Below are positions 8,226 through 16,687 of a stretch of DNA of 64,000 nt, in pieces. The notes under the pieces were generated by a model, which was given only the letters and a program-made list of their open reading frames with translations, had not been told where the DNA came from and searched no databases. Positions within the stretch are counted from its first letter, which is position 1. Each line of letters opens with the position of its first letter. The stretch comes from J038 sp036734085 (lineage in GTDB: Bacteria; Chloroflexota; Anaerolineae; Aggregatilineales; Phototrophicaceae). The DNA is taken from contig DAIMZF010000002.1 in the NCBI GenBank assembly GCA_036734085.1, positions 1 to 64,000 on the forward strand, given 5' to 3'. Made by a program: the position numbers and the translations under genes.

Positions 8226-10220
8226 TTACACAGCCATGACGCGCACGGCGGTTTCTACGGTGCCCATACGCCCGTCGCGGTACTTCACCTCCGCAGTCAC
8301 GCTGACCTCGCTCTTATCCGTGTACATCGCGTCCAGCATATCGCCGTAGCGTTGCTCTAATGCACGGCGGCGGAGCTTGCGTGTGCGTGTTAACTCGGCT
8401 TCGTCTGCGTCAAAGGCTTTATGTAAAATGACGAATTTTTTAATCCGTGCGGAAGGCGGTAGCGTTTCATTGACGCGCAGAACTTCCGCTTTAATCAGGT
8501 TATAGACCTCTTCTTTTTGCGTCAGGTCTACATAAGTGGTGAAGTTCACGCGGTTTTTCTCTGCCCAGCGTGATACGTTATCAAAGTCGATAATCACAAT
8601 AGCGGTTACATATTCCATATCGAACCCGCCGACCGTCATCACATCCTGAATAAAGCGGCTGAACTTCAGGCGACCTTCGATGTACTGCGGGCTGAAGCTC
8701 TCGCCATTGGCAAGCTGGATCATATCTTTCACGCGGTCGAGGTAGACCAAATGGCCGTCCTCATCAACATAACCCGCGTCGCCTGTCATAAAGAACCCGT
8801 CTTCGTCAAATGCGCCGCTTGTCTGGTCAACATCGTTGTAGTAACCAGCAAATACCGCTTGACTGCGAACACGAATCTCCTGATTTTCCGCGATTTTTAT
8901 TTCCACGCCGGGAATGACTTCACCCACACTGGCGAGCTTCACCTGGCCGGGATAGTGCATCGTGACGCCTTGCATTTCTGTAGAGCCGTAAAGACTTTTA
9001 AGTTCCACGCCGCAAGCACGGAAGAAGCGCAACACATCCGGGCTAAGTGCCGCGCCAGATGTAATCGCGTCGCGCATCCGCACCATGCCGATTTTATCGC
9101 GTAATGGCTGGAAGACCGCCCATTCTCCCATCATCCGCAGGGCTTTAAGGTGGAGGGGGATAGGCTGGTTGTTGTCTTCTAAGTCGATGACTTTGTAAGC
9201 GACAGGCATAAACAAGCGATACAGTGCGCGGTTTAGCCAGGTGCTATCGTTGATACGCATTTGCATGGTACGCGCCAGGCCTTCCCACAGACGGCTAGGG
9301 AACAGGAGCGTACTCGGCGCAATTTCGCGGATGTCCGTCTGCACTGTTTCCGGGCTTTCCGGGAAGTTGACCTGAAAGCCGTACAGCAGATGTGACGTTA
9401 GCCCTAAGCTCTGCTCGGTAATCCATGCAAGCGGGCTGAACGACACATAATTATCACTAGGGCGACGGGGTGTAATGTCTTCGATGTTAGAATTGGCATA
9501 CATCAGGTTGCGGTGGCGCACCATCGCGCCTTTGGGTAGGCTGGTTGTGCCGGATGTATAACTAAAAACCGCGACATCTTCGCCATCACCTTGTTTAATC
9601 AGGTCTTCAAACAGGGTGGGGTGCTGTCTGTGATGTTCCGCGCCGAGTGCCTCGACATCCCAGAAAGACATCAACCAATCATCGTTATAGTTCCACAAGC
9701 CGCGCTCATCCCAATAAATCACCTTTTTGATGATGGGCAGTTTATCGCGCAGGTCGAGTGCTTTATCGACTTGCTCCTGATTGTGCGCCAACAAAAACGT
9801 TGATTCGGAATTGAGTACGACGTAGGCCAGTTCTTCCGGGTTGGCATCCGTAAAGATGGCGGTGGTAATGCCGCCGGCGCTATGTATTGCGACTTCCGCC
9901 CAGTAAAATTCCGGGTCATTTTCCCCGATGATGGCGACTTTATCGCCGCGCTGTAAGCCGAGTGTCACCAGCCCTAAACTGAAGTCGCGTACATGCTGGT
10001 AGGTTTCGTTCCATGTATACTCCTTCCAGATGCCGAGTCTCTTTTTACGCATGGCAACCCGATCACCGAAACGGTTCACGCTTTTGATAAACGCTTTGGG
10101 GATCGTATCACAATCCGGCGGGAGCTTGGCAGGTGGCCCGCTCCGGTGTGAGGTAAACACCTGTGCTTCACGGATTTGACGTTCTTGGCGCTCTAGTTGT
10201 GTTTCTTCGTTAACGGCCAT
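8226..10220 (-). CDS. Long-chain acyl-CoA synthetase (AMP-forming)
   Basis: Activates a carboxylic acid, by family a long-chain fatty acid, to its CoA thioester through an acyl-adenylate. The 664 residues show all core motifs: phosphate loop YTSGTTSLPKGAMV, YGSTEMQG, GDAGYVDEDGHLVYLDR and the hinge DRVKDMIQLANGE. The C-terminal part has TRTRKLRRRAL. It starts two bases after the stop of the LivG fusion gene, with AGGAAG before the ATG, so the two are tightly coupled. Its place inside the transporter operon suggests that the imported compound is trapped as a CoA ester. Chain-length preference cannot be deduced. Confidence 0.9.
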   Translation of the reverse strand: MAVNEETQLERQERQIREAQVFTSHRSGPPAKLPPDCDTIPKAFIKSVNRFGDRVAMRKKRLGIWKEYTWNETYQHVRDFSLGLVTLGLQRGDKVAIIGENDPEFYWAEVAIHSAGGITTAIFTDANPEELAYVVLNSESTFLLAHNQEQVDKALDLRDKLPIIKKVIYWDERGLWNYNDDWLMSFWDVEALGAEHHRQHPTLFEDLIKQGDGEDVAVFSYTSGTTSLPKGAMVRHRNLMYANSNIEDITPRRPSDNYVSFSPLAWITEQSLGLTSHLLYGFQVNFPESPETVQTDIREIAPSTLLFPSRLWEGLARTMQMRINDSTWLNRALYRLFMPVAYKVIDLEDNNQPIPLHLKALRMMGEWAVFQPLRDKIGMVRMRDAITSGAALSPDVLRFFRACGVELKSLYGSTEMQGVTMHYPGQVKLASVGEVIPGVEIKIAENQEIRVRSQAVFAGYYNDVDQTSGAFDEDGFFMTGDAGYVDEDGHLVYLDRVKDMIQLANGESFSPQYIEGRLKFSRFIQDVMTVGGFDMEYVTAIVIIDFDNVSRWAEKNRVNFTTYVDLTQKEEVYNLIKAEVLRVNETLPPSARIKKFVILHKAFDADEAELTRTRKLRRRALEQRYGDMLDAMYTDKSEVSVTAEVKYRDGRMGTVETAVRVMAV

Positions 10221-10222
10221 GT

Positions 10223-11281
10223 TTAATCTTCCTGTCCCAAATACGCACGGACGACAGCTTCATCCTGGCTGATTTGTTCTGGCGTGCCTTCGGCGATCTT
10301 CAGCCCGAAGTCCAATGCCACAATCCGATGAGAAATATCCATCACCAGCCCGATGTCATGCTCAATCAGCATGACGGTCATGCCTTGCTGTTCGTGGATA
10401 TCCAGTATGAACCGCGCCATATCCTCTTTTTCTTCGACGTTCATCCCGGCCATGGGTTCATCCAGCAACAGCAGGGTAGGCTCCAGGGCAAGGGCACGAC
10501 CTAGCTCCACCCGTTTACGTAAGCCGTAACTCAAGTTGCCGACGATGGTCTTACGGATGTTTTCCATCTCAAGGAATTCGATAATCTCCTCAACGCGGTG
10601 GCGATGCCTGATTTCTTCCTGCCGGGTAGGGCCATAGAACAGCGCACCCGTCAGCATGTTGGATTTCATGTGGATGTGCCGTGCCGCCATCAGGTTATCG
10701 AGCGCGGTCATGTTGGTATAAAGCGCGATGTTCTGAAACGTGCGGGAGATGCCGTACTGGGCGCGGCGGTAAGGCGGGAAGTTGGTAATATCCTGCCCAT
10801 TAAAGATGATGCGCCCTGCTTGGGGACGGTAAAAGCCGTTAATACTGTTGATGAGGCTGGTCTTGCCTGCACCATTGGGGCCAATGACGGCTAAAATCTC
10901 ACCTTCTTTGACATCAAAGCCGACATTTTGCAGGGCTTTAATGCCACCAAAGCGTAGCGATATATCTTCTACGCTGAGCTTTATTTTTGCATGAGGTTCA
11001 TCACTGTCATCGTTTGCAATAAACTGGATTTTAGCCGTGCTAACCTGCTCTTCTACCGGCGTAAAGCCAGCGAATAAGCCCGGACTTTCCAGCTTGGGGT
11101 TGAGCTTTGGCACCCACGCCCATAACCATAAGAGGCCGAAGATATTGCCAATAGCGCCAAAAATTAAACCGACACGTTGCCCGGTTTGGGGGTTTAAACC
11201 CATATTTTTAAACACTGTGGGTGTGATGATGAACCCTAAGGCTCCGCCAACGACAGCCCAAACAAGAAAAAACAGTAACAT
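10223..11281 (-). CDS. livG: Liv-type ABC ATPase (LivG-like) with fused N-terminal membrane segments
   Basis: Second ATPase of the importer. The ATPase domain (about 100-352) carries Walker A GPNGAGKTSLI, signature LSYGLRKRVELG, Walker B LLLLDEPMAGMN and switch IEHDIG. Unlike ordinary LivG (about 255 residues), it has about 100 extra N-terminal residues with two hydrophobic stretches (about 2-22 and 38-58) separated by KNMGLNPQTGQR, then an acidic linker. This would anchor the ATPase directly in the membrane. First gene of the operon, with GAGGAAA before the ATG. The extension is in frame with no sign of a sequencing join. Confidence 0.85.
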   Translation of the reverse strand: MLLFFLVWAVVGGALGFIITPTVFKNMGLNPQTGQRVGLIFGAIGNIFGLLWLWAWVPKLNPKLESPGLFAGFTPVEEQVSTAKIQFIANDDSDEPHAKIKLSVEDISLRFGGIKALQNVGFDVKEGEILAVIGPNGAGKTSLINSINGFYRPQAGRIIFNGQDITNFPPYRRAQYGISRTFQNIALYTNMTALDNLMAARHIHMKSNMLTGALFYGPTRQEEIRHRHRVEEIIEFLEMENIRKTIVGNLSYGLRKRVELGRALALEPTLLLLDEPMAGMNVEEKEDMARFILDIHEQQGMTVMLIEHDIGLVMDISHRIVALDFGLKIAEGTPEQISQDEAVVRAYLGQED

Positions 11282-11405
11282 TGTTTTATTTCCTCAAAAT
11301 TTTTTACGGCGTTTGGCTCCGCCGACGAAAAAAACATTATTTCACAAAGTCCACACAGAAGATAGCAAAAAATAAGCTAATATGCAACAAAATCGTAGCG
11401 TTTAA

Positions 11406-12236
11406 TTAATGGACATTCAGCCATGCGATAATATCCGCGAAAACCTGCGCCTGCTCTGGCTCATTATGGATTTCATGGTAAAGGCCATCGTAGAGCTTTA
11501 GCGTCTTATCTGTAGACTGTACACCATTATACAACAGATGACTACCAGATACCGGGCAGATAGGGTCTGCTGTGCCGTGTAGCACCAAAATAGGCAGGTG
11601 AATTTTGTTGATGTCCTGCCGTGCTTCTTGCCCGCCGCCGATGATATTCACGATAAGGCTGACCCGGTGGCGCTTGGTAGCGTTGAGGGGATCGGCCAGA
11701 TAATCCGCCACGACTTTCGGATCACGGGAGATACCGTTAGCGTCTAGCGGGGCGAACCGCAATTTAGGTGCAATCCGGTTTAAGAACTTCGCCAGTGCGA
11801 CAACAATTGCAGGCTGAATTTCATCCACATTAAGCGGCGTACCCTGGCTTATCCACCCGGCCAATGTATCCTGATGGCGTTGGGTAAACAGTAAACTAAT
11901 CAACGCGCCCATACTGTGACCGTACATAAAAATCGGCTTACCGGGATGTTCTGTCTGGATTTGCTGATAATACGTGCTTAAATCATCCACCGGGCGCTGA
12001 ACCGTGCCAAAGTAGCCACTCAAGCCCCCACTGCGTCCATGCCCACGATGATCAAGCGCGTACAGCGCGTATCCGGCGTCGGCTAATGCTTGCCCTACAT
12101 GCTGGTAGCGCCCACTATGCTCCCCTAAACCATGTGCAAACAGGATAACCGCTTTGGGTTCGCCTTCGGGTAGCCATTGAATAGTGTGGAGTGTTATGCC
12201 GTCGCTGGTGGTGAGTGTGCCGATTCTCTCTTGCAT
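11406..12236 (-). CDS. Alpha/beta hydrolase, monoacylglycerol-lipase type
   Basis: Serine hydrolase of the lysophospholipase/monoacylglycerol lipase group (276 residues). Visible elements are the oxyanion region LFAHGLGEHSGRY, nucleophile elbow GHSMGAL, acid residue in LHGTADPICPVSG, and the catalytic histidine in YDGLYHEIHNEPE. No signal peptide, so it is probably cytoplasmic and acts on acylglycerols or similar esters. It follows the FHA gene by 39 bases on the same strand and may be the last gene of the Clp-kinase-FHA transcription unit, though a functional link is not implied. AAAGGGG precedes the ATG. Confidence 0.85.
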   Translation of the reverse strand: MQERIGTLTTSDGITLHTIQWLPEGEPKAVILFAHGLGEHSGRYQHVGQALADAGYALYALDHRGHGRSGGLSGYFGTVQRPVDDLSTYYQQIQTEHPGKPIFMYGHSMGALISLLFTQRHQDTLAGWISQGTPLNVDEIQPAIVVALAKFLNRIAPKLRFAPLDANGISRDPKVVADYLADPLNATKRHRVSLIVNIIGGGQEARQDINKIHLPILVLHGTADPICPVSGSHLLYNGVQSTDKTLKLYDGLYHEIHNEPEQAQVFADIIAWLNVH

Positions 12237-12275
12237 GGTGTGCCCCTTTAACGCTGTTTAAATAAAAAACGTCTT

Positions 12276-12683
12276 TTATCCATAGGATAGCGGCTCATCC
12301 AGCCTTAGCCAAGTGCGACCCACGCGAAACAACATTCCCGGACGGATGCTTACACGACCTTCCAGTGGTTTTTCCTGCCGTTCGATGAATGTCCCGTTGC
12401 GGCTACCGCCATCTTCCAGCCAAAACGTAAGGATGAACGGATTAACCACCGAGTCCGAACTGGTCGTCGGCACGGAGACACAGCCTAGTTTGGCGTGCAG
12501 GCGTGATATCTGGTTGTCAAACGGGATGTGAATATCGCATCCTTCGCGGCGGCCAATGGTGATAATGCGCTCGTCGCCAATCGGGGGCTGGTCGAACGGC
12601 AGTTTTTTACCGTCGTAAGCGCCACTCATATAAGTTATGGAAATCTCGCGCTTGGGCATCCGGCGCAGAGGTGGAAAGTTCAT
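12276..12683 (-). CDS. FHA-domain protein
   Basis: A 135-residue protein consisting almost only of a forkhead-associated domain, which binds phosphothreonine peptides. Core motifs are intact: TIGRREGCDI, the Ser-x-x-His core SRLHA, and SRNGTFI. It has no transmembrane segment or other domain. Its ATG overlaps the stop of the kinase/TPR gene by four bases (ATGA), so the two are translationally coupled. The obvious inference is that it reads phosphothreonines placed by that kinase, on itself, the TPR array or the Clp protein. What it recruits is unknown. Confidence 0.9.
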   Translation of the reverse strand: MNFPPLRRMPKREISITYMSGAYDGKKLPFDQPPIGDERIITIGRREGCDIHIPFDNQISRLHAKLGCVSVPTTSSDSVVNPFILTFWLEDGGSRNGTFIERQEKPLEGRVSIRPGMLFRVGRTWLRLDEPLSYG

Positions 12684-15600
12684 AGTAACTTCTCCCGCAG
12701 TGTTTGTAATTTCTGGTGAGTCTGTTGATGGTCTGGGTCAAGGCTCAGGGCTTTCTCAAATGCGGAAGCGGCGTCTTCCAATTCTCCTTTTTGCATCAGG
12801 GCTTCGCCGTAATTATGCCAGAACCACACATCCCGCGCATCGTGTTCCAGCGCGACTTGATAGCACATAATGGCTTCATCCCAGCGTTGAAGCGCGGCCA
12901 AACACAAGCCCTTACCATTGAGCGCCCACGCATAGCGCCCATCTAGGCTGATTGCTTTGTCATAGCTGATGATAGCTTGCTCGTATTGGCGGGCACGACG
13001 TAGAATTTGCCCGCGCCGCGCCCATAAGACAGCGTTATGCTGGTTGTCCGTCAGTAGGCTATCAACGACGATCAGCGCCTCTTGCTGACGGTCAGCATCA
13101 ATCAAAATATCTATCTGGTTGACCATATACCACACCACCTGCGGGTCTTCCTGTGCGGCGCGTTCGTAGCTGGCGAGTGCTTCTTCGCGTCGTCCCATCT
13201 CCTTTAACGTCAGGCCGCGCCCGTTCCACGCCCACGCATAATGCCCGTTTATTTGGAGTGCCATGTCGAAAGAGACTAACGCTTCTTCGTGTTGCTTTAG
13301 CTTGCGGAGTGATTGCCCATGCTTCGCCCAACTTTCCGCATGGTGAGGGTTGATGGTCAGCGCCCGTTCCAGCATTTGCCGCGCTTCGTTGAACTTGTTG
13401 ATAGAGAGCAATTCATCCGCAAGATTGTAATGATACCATACGTCATTCGGGTTGATTTCGATGGCATGTTCAAAGCATTTAATGGCCTCTTGATGCCGTT
13501 TGAGTTGGCTTAACGTCAGGCCGCGTCCGCTCCATGCCCAATCATTTTCAGGGTCAAGGTCAATGGCGCGGTTATACCGTTTGAGGGCTTCATCCGCACG
13601 GCCTAAGCGCCGCAGGACTTGACCAAGTTGTGCCCATGTCTGGGCATTCTTTTCATCAATCAATACCGCGTGTTCCAGCAGGTCATATGCTTGTTGATAG
13701 CGCTTTAACTGCATCAATACATCCGCTTGCTTGTGCAGATAAAACGGCTCGTTAGGCGCGAGTTGGGCGGCATAGGTGTATACATCCAGTGCTTGGGTAT
13801 AGCGCCCCATCGCCTCCAACGTTACGCCTTGCTCGTTCCATGCCCACGCATAATGCCCGGCGATTCGCGTTGCGCTCTCGGCGGCTTGCAGGGCTTCATC
13901 TAAACGGCCTAGATGGTGCAGGGCGTTGGCGAGGCGTGTCCAACTGCGGGCATGGTTCGGGTTGATGCGAACTGCCGTATGCAGTGGCTCTATGGCCTCC
14001 TGGTAGCGGCCTAACAGAACCAGCACATTGCCTTGATTGTACCAATGCCAGATGTCTTCCGGGCGTAGTTTGGCGGCCTGGAAGTAGCACGTCAACGCTT
14101 CTTCGTAGCGTTCTAAATGCTCTAGCACAATCCCTTTACCATTGATTGACCATGCGGAATTCGGCTCTAGCGCGATGGCTTGATTGTAAGCCGCCAGCGA
14201 TTCGTCATAGCGGTTGACGTAACGCATCACTTGCCCAAGCTTTGACCAGCTAAAGACATGGGTTGCGTCCGTGCGGGTGGCTTGTATGGCAGGCTGTACG
14301 GCTTCTTGATACTGGCCTTCTTCCACCAACGTATCCGCCAGATTATACCAATGCCACACTTCCTCCGGTTGGTATCGGGTCGCACGGCGGAAGGCTAGTA
14401 GCGCCTCTTTGGTTTTGCCCAGTGCGCGATAGGCAAGGCCGCAACCGTTGTGTGCCCAGGCATACGTTGGCTCCAGGCGGATAGCCTGCTCGTAGGCGTG
14501 GGTTGATTCCTCAAAATGGCGCATACTGCGGTGCAATTGGCCGAGCTTCGCCCAACTTTTGGCATGGTTTGGCGCAATTTGCAGGCCGCGCTCCAATAAC
14601 GGAATCGCCTCCGCCAGACGGCCTAAGTTCTGTACGGCGTCGGCGCGGTTATACCAGTACCACACATCATCCGGGTAGATTTCCGTCGCAGTCTCGAAGC
14701 ATTCCAGTGCTTCTTCAATACGCCCCATACGGTCTAGGATGATGCCTTTGCCGTTCCATGCCCAAGCGTAATCCGGGTCAATGCGGAGCGCGTAATCGTA
14801 ACAATCTAACGCCGCGTCGTAGCGTTCCAGCAAGCGCAGGGTGCGCCCTTTACGCGCCCACGCCCACGCATAATCTGGCTGTAAGTCGATGGCACGGTCA
14901 TAGGCTTCCAGGGCTTCATCGTAGCGGCCTAACGCCGTTAATGAATAGCCTTTGTCCATCAATTCGCGGGCGGCTAATTCCGGCCCGGTAATTTCCAGGA
15001 CAGGCGGCACACCGATAACCTCCGTATAGAGTGGGGTCAGCGCGTCTACGATGTCGCTCCATGTGTTGGGGCGGTTGTTGGGGTTCTTTTCCAGGCATGT
15101 CAGCACAAGTGCCTGCAAGCGGTGGGGGAGGCTTCTTTGGAATTTGATGTCAAATGCGGGCTGTTGGTTCATATGGGCTTGTACCCATTCCGTGAACTTG
15201 CGTGCCATAAAAACACGCTGTCCGGTGACCATCTCATACAACACCGCGCCAAAGGAATAGACATCACTACGGATGTCTACCTCTTTAGACTGGCATTGCT
15301 CCGGTGACATATACGGCGCAGTGCCCACAATCGCACCGACACGGGTCAGGCGGTCACTGGGGTTGATGTGCTGGTCGTCGTCTGGCGCGTGCAGAACAAG
15401 CGGGTCTTCCAGGTCAATAGAGCGCACCAGGCCAAAATCCGTGACTTTGGCGATGCCTTCGTGCGTGACGAGAATATTCGCTGGCTTTAAATCCCGGTGG
15501 ACGAGGCCAGGTACTTTGCGTGTCGCGTGTTGCATCCCTAGCGCGATGTGGAGCGCGAACTCTAACGCTTGTTCAACGGTTAGTTTCTGACGATCTATCC

Positions 15601-16687
15601 AGCTTCTTAAGTCAGCCCCCATGCCCTCTGGCCCGCTAATGTGTTCCAGGATGATGTGCGGACGTGAAGCGATGTTCTGCACAAGCCGCGCCTGTACAAT
15701 GTGACGATGCTTTTCCAGCCGAATCCATGTTAACGCCTCGTGGGTGAAGCGCGTTACTGTGCGCTCTTTATCCAAAAAACGGCCTTGAAAGCTCTTAATG
15801 GCGACGGGTTCTCGTTGGTGGTGGTCGTAGCACAAATAAACAACGCCCATGCCCCCCCACAATACTTCCGCGACTTCGTAGCGGTCTTCTATTTTGTCGC
15901 CCACCTTAAATTCACTGGCTTGCTCATCTGCGTTGGCAGGGGCGAAGCTCTCCGATGGGGTGCTTCCACTGCCCATGGTGTCTGCATCGCCGGATGTAGC
16001 GTAAACATCGGTTGCTTCCGCCGGATGTTCCTTTAATTTGGAATAATAATTAGAATCCCCGCCAACATCGGCCACCGTCATAGACGCATCGCTGACCTGC
16101 CAGACCTCCTGTGAATCGGCGGCGGTATCGTCCTCACCATAAACCTCTGCCGGGTTGGATGCTGTCCGCGCGGCATGGCGTCCAAGAACCTGCCTCTGGT
16201 AGATGTCCAGCACATCCTTAAGGAGCCGCCGATGCTTAGGGCTGAGTAGCGGCTGATCTTCGTCATCTGCGCCTGCCCACAACGCGACCGCTAAATTCCG
16301 CGACGATGGATACGCCTTAGCTGTCTCTAACACCCATGTGATGTATTCTTCAATTGCACGGAGCGCCAGCTTACGGTCTACGATGTTGGGCGCAGAAGTC
16401 ACCGCGCGGCGGTATGCAATCAGCACCTTGCCGACGTAATAGACCAGCAAGCGCGGGTCGCCATTGCCCATGCTGACGGACTGCCGCGCACACAAATCAC
16501 CTAAAGCGAAGGCGTCATTAACATCTTGCCGCCGCAGGGCTAACTTACCCAACAGGCAGATTTCCGGGTTGGGGTCTTTCACAAAGGGGTCGGTCTTGTC
16601 GTCTTTGCACTTTTGGCGGAGCAATCGCTTGGCTTCGTCGTTGTCGGTGGGTAAGTGCTGGCGCTCCGTCTGTGGGATGTCATTCAT
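12680..16687 (-). CDS. Ser/Thr protein kinase with about 22 C-terminal TPRs
   Basis: A 1335-residue Hanks-type kinase. Residues 1-265 are a helical then acidic, low-complexity region without a family I recognise. The kinase domain (about 269-560) has the ATP lysine Lys298, HRDLKPAN with Asp399, DFG at 417-419 and YMSPEQ. Its glycine loop is VLWGGMGVVY, lacking the first glycine. From about 585 to the end there are about 22 TPRs, arranged as seven three-TPR blocks (see repeat entry). No membrane segment is seen, so it should be soluble, with the TPR solenoid as a docking arm. The ATG overlaps the stop of the Clp gene by four bases, and its own stop overlaps the FHA start. Confidence 0.9.
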   Translation of the reverse strand: MNDIPQTERQHLPTDNDEAKRLLRQKCKDDKTDPFVKDPNPEICLLGKLALRRQDVNDAFALGDLCARQSVSMGNGDPRLLVYYVGKVLIAYRRAVTSAPNIVDRKLALRAIEEYITWVLETAKAYPSSRNLAVALWAGADDEDQPLLSPKHRRLLKDVLDIYQRQVLGRHAARTASNPAEVYGEDDTAADSQEVWQVSDASMTVADVGGDSNYYSKLKEHPAEATDVYATSGDADTMGSGSTPSESFAPANADEQASEFKVGDKIEDRYEVAEVLWGGMGVVYLCYDHHQREPVAIKSFQGRFLDKERTVTRFTHEALTWIRLEKHRHIVQARLVQNIASRPHIILEHISGPEGMGADLRSWIDRQKLTVEQALEFALHIALGMQHATRKVPGLVHRDLKPANILVTHEGIAKVTDFGLVRSIDLEDPLVLHAPDDDQHINPSDRLTRVGAIVGTAPYMSPEQCQSKEVDIRSDVYSFGAVLYEMVTGQRVFMARKFTEWVQAHMNQQPAFDIKFQRSLPHRLQALVLTCLEKNPNNRPNTWSDIVDALTPLYTEVIGVPPVLEITGPELAARELMDKGYSLTALGRYDEALEAYDRAIDLQPDYAWAWARKGRTLRLLERYDAALDCYDYALRIDPDYAWAWNGKGIILDRMGRIEEALECFETATEIYPDDVWYWYNRADAVQNLGRLAEAIPLLERGLQIAPNHAKSWAKLGQLHRSMRHFEESTHAYEQAIRLEPTYAWAHNGCGLAYRALGKTKEALLAFRRATRYQPEEVWHWYNLADTLVEEGQYQEAVQPAIQATRTDATHVFSWSKLGQVMRYVNRYDESLAAYNQAIALEPNSAWSINGKGIVLEHLERYEEALTCYFQAAKLRPEDIWHWYNQGNVLVLLGRYQEAIEPLHTAVRINPNHARSWTRLANALHHLGRLDEALQAAESATRIAGHYAWAWNEQGVTLEAMGRYTQALDVYTYAAQLAPNEPFYLHKQADVLMQLKRYQQAYDLLEHAVLIDEKNAQTWAQLGQVLRRLGRADEALKRYNRAIDLDPENDWAWSGRGLTLSQLKRHQEAIKCFEHAIEINPNDVWYHYNLADELLSINKFNEARQMLERALTINPHHAESWAKHGQSLRKLKQHEEALVSFDMALQINGHYAWAWNGRGLTLKEMGRREEALASYERAAQEDPQVVWYMVNQIDILIDADRQQEALIVVDSLLTDNQHNAVLWARRGQILRRARQYEQAIISYDKAISLDGRYAWALNGKGLCLAALQRWDEAIMCYQVALEHDARDVWFWHNYGEALMQKGELEDAASAFEKALSLDPDHQQTHQKLQTLREKLL
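12683..14776 (-). repeat. Seven 306-bp in-frame repeats coding three-TPR blocks
   Basis: Within the kinase gene the DNA encodes TPRs in a strict A-B-C order. A-type repeats begin YAWAWNGKG-like, B-type DVWYWYN-like and C-type HAxSWAKLGQ-like. The codon for the first Trp of each A repeat falls at 14762, 14456, 14150, 13844, 13538, 13232 and 12926, exactly 306 bases (102 codons) apart with no indel. The seventh block is cut short by the stop. One further TPR precedes the first block. The copies have diverged in sequence, so this is old duplication held in register by selection. Confidence 0.9.
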
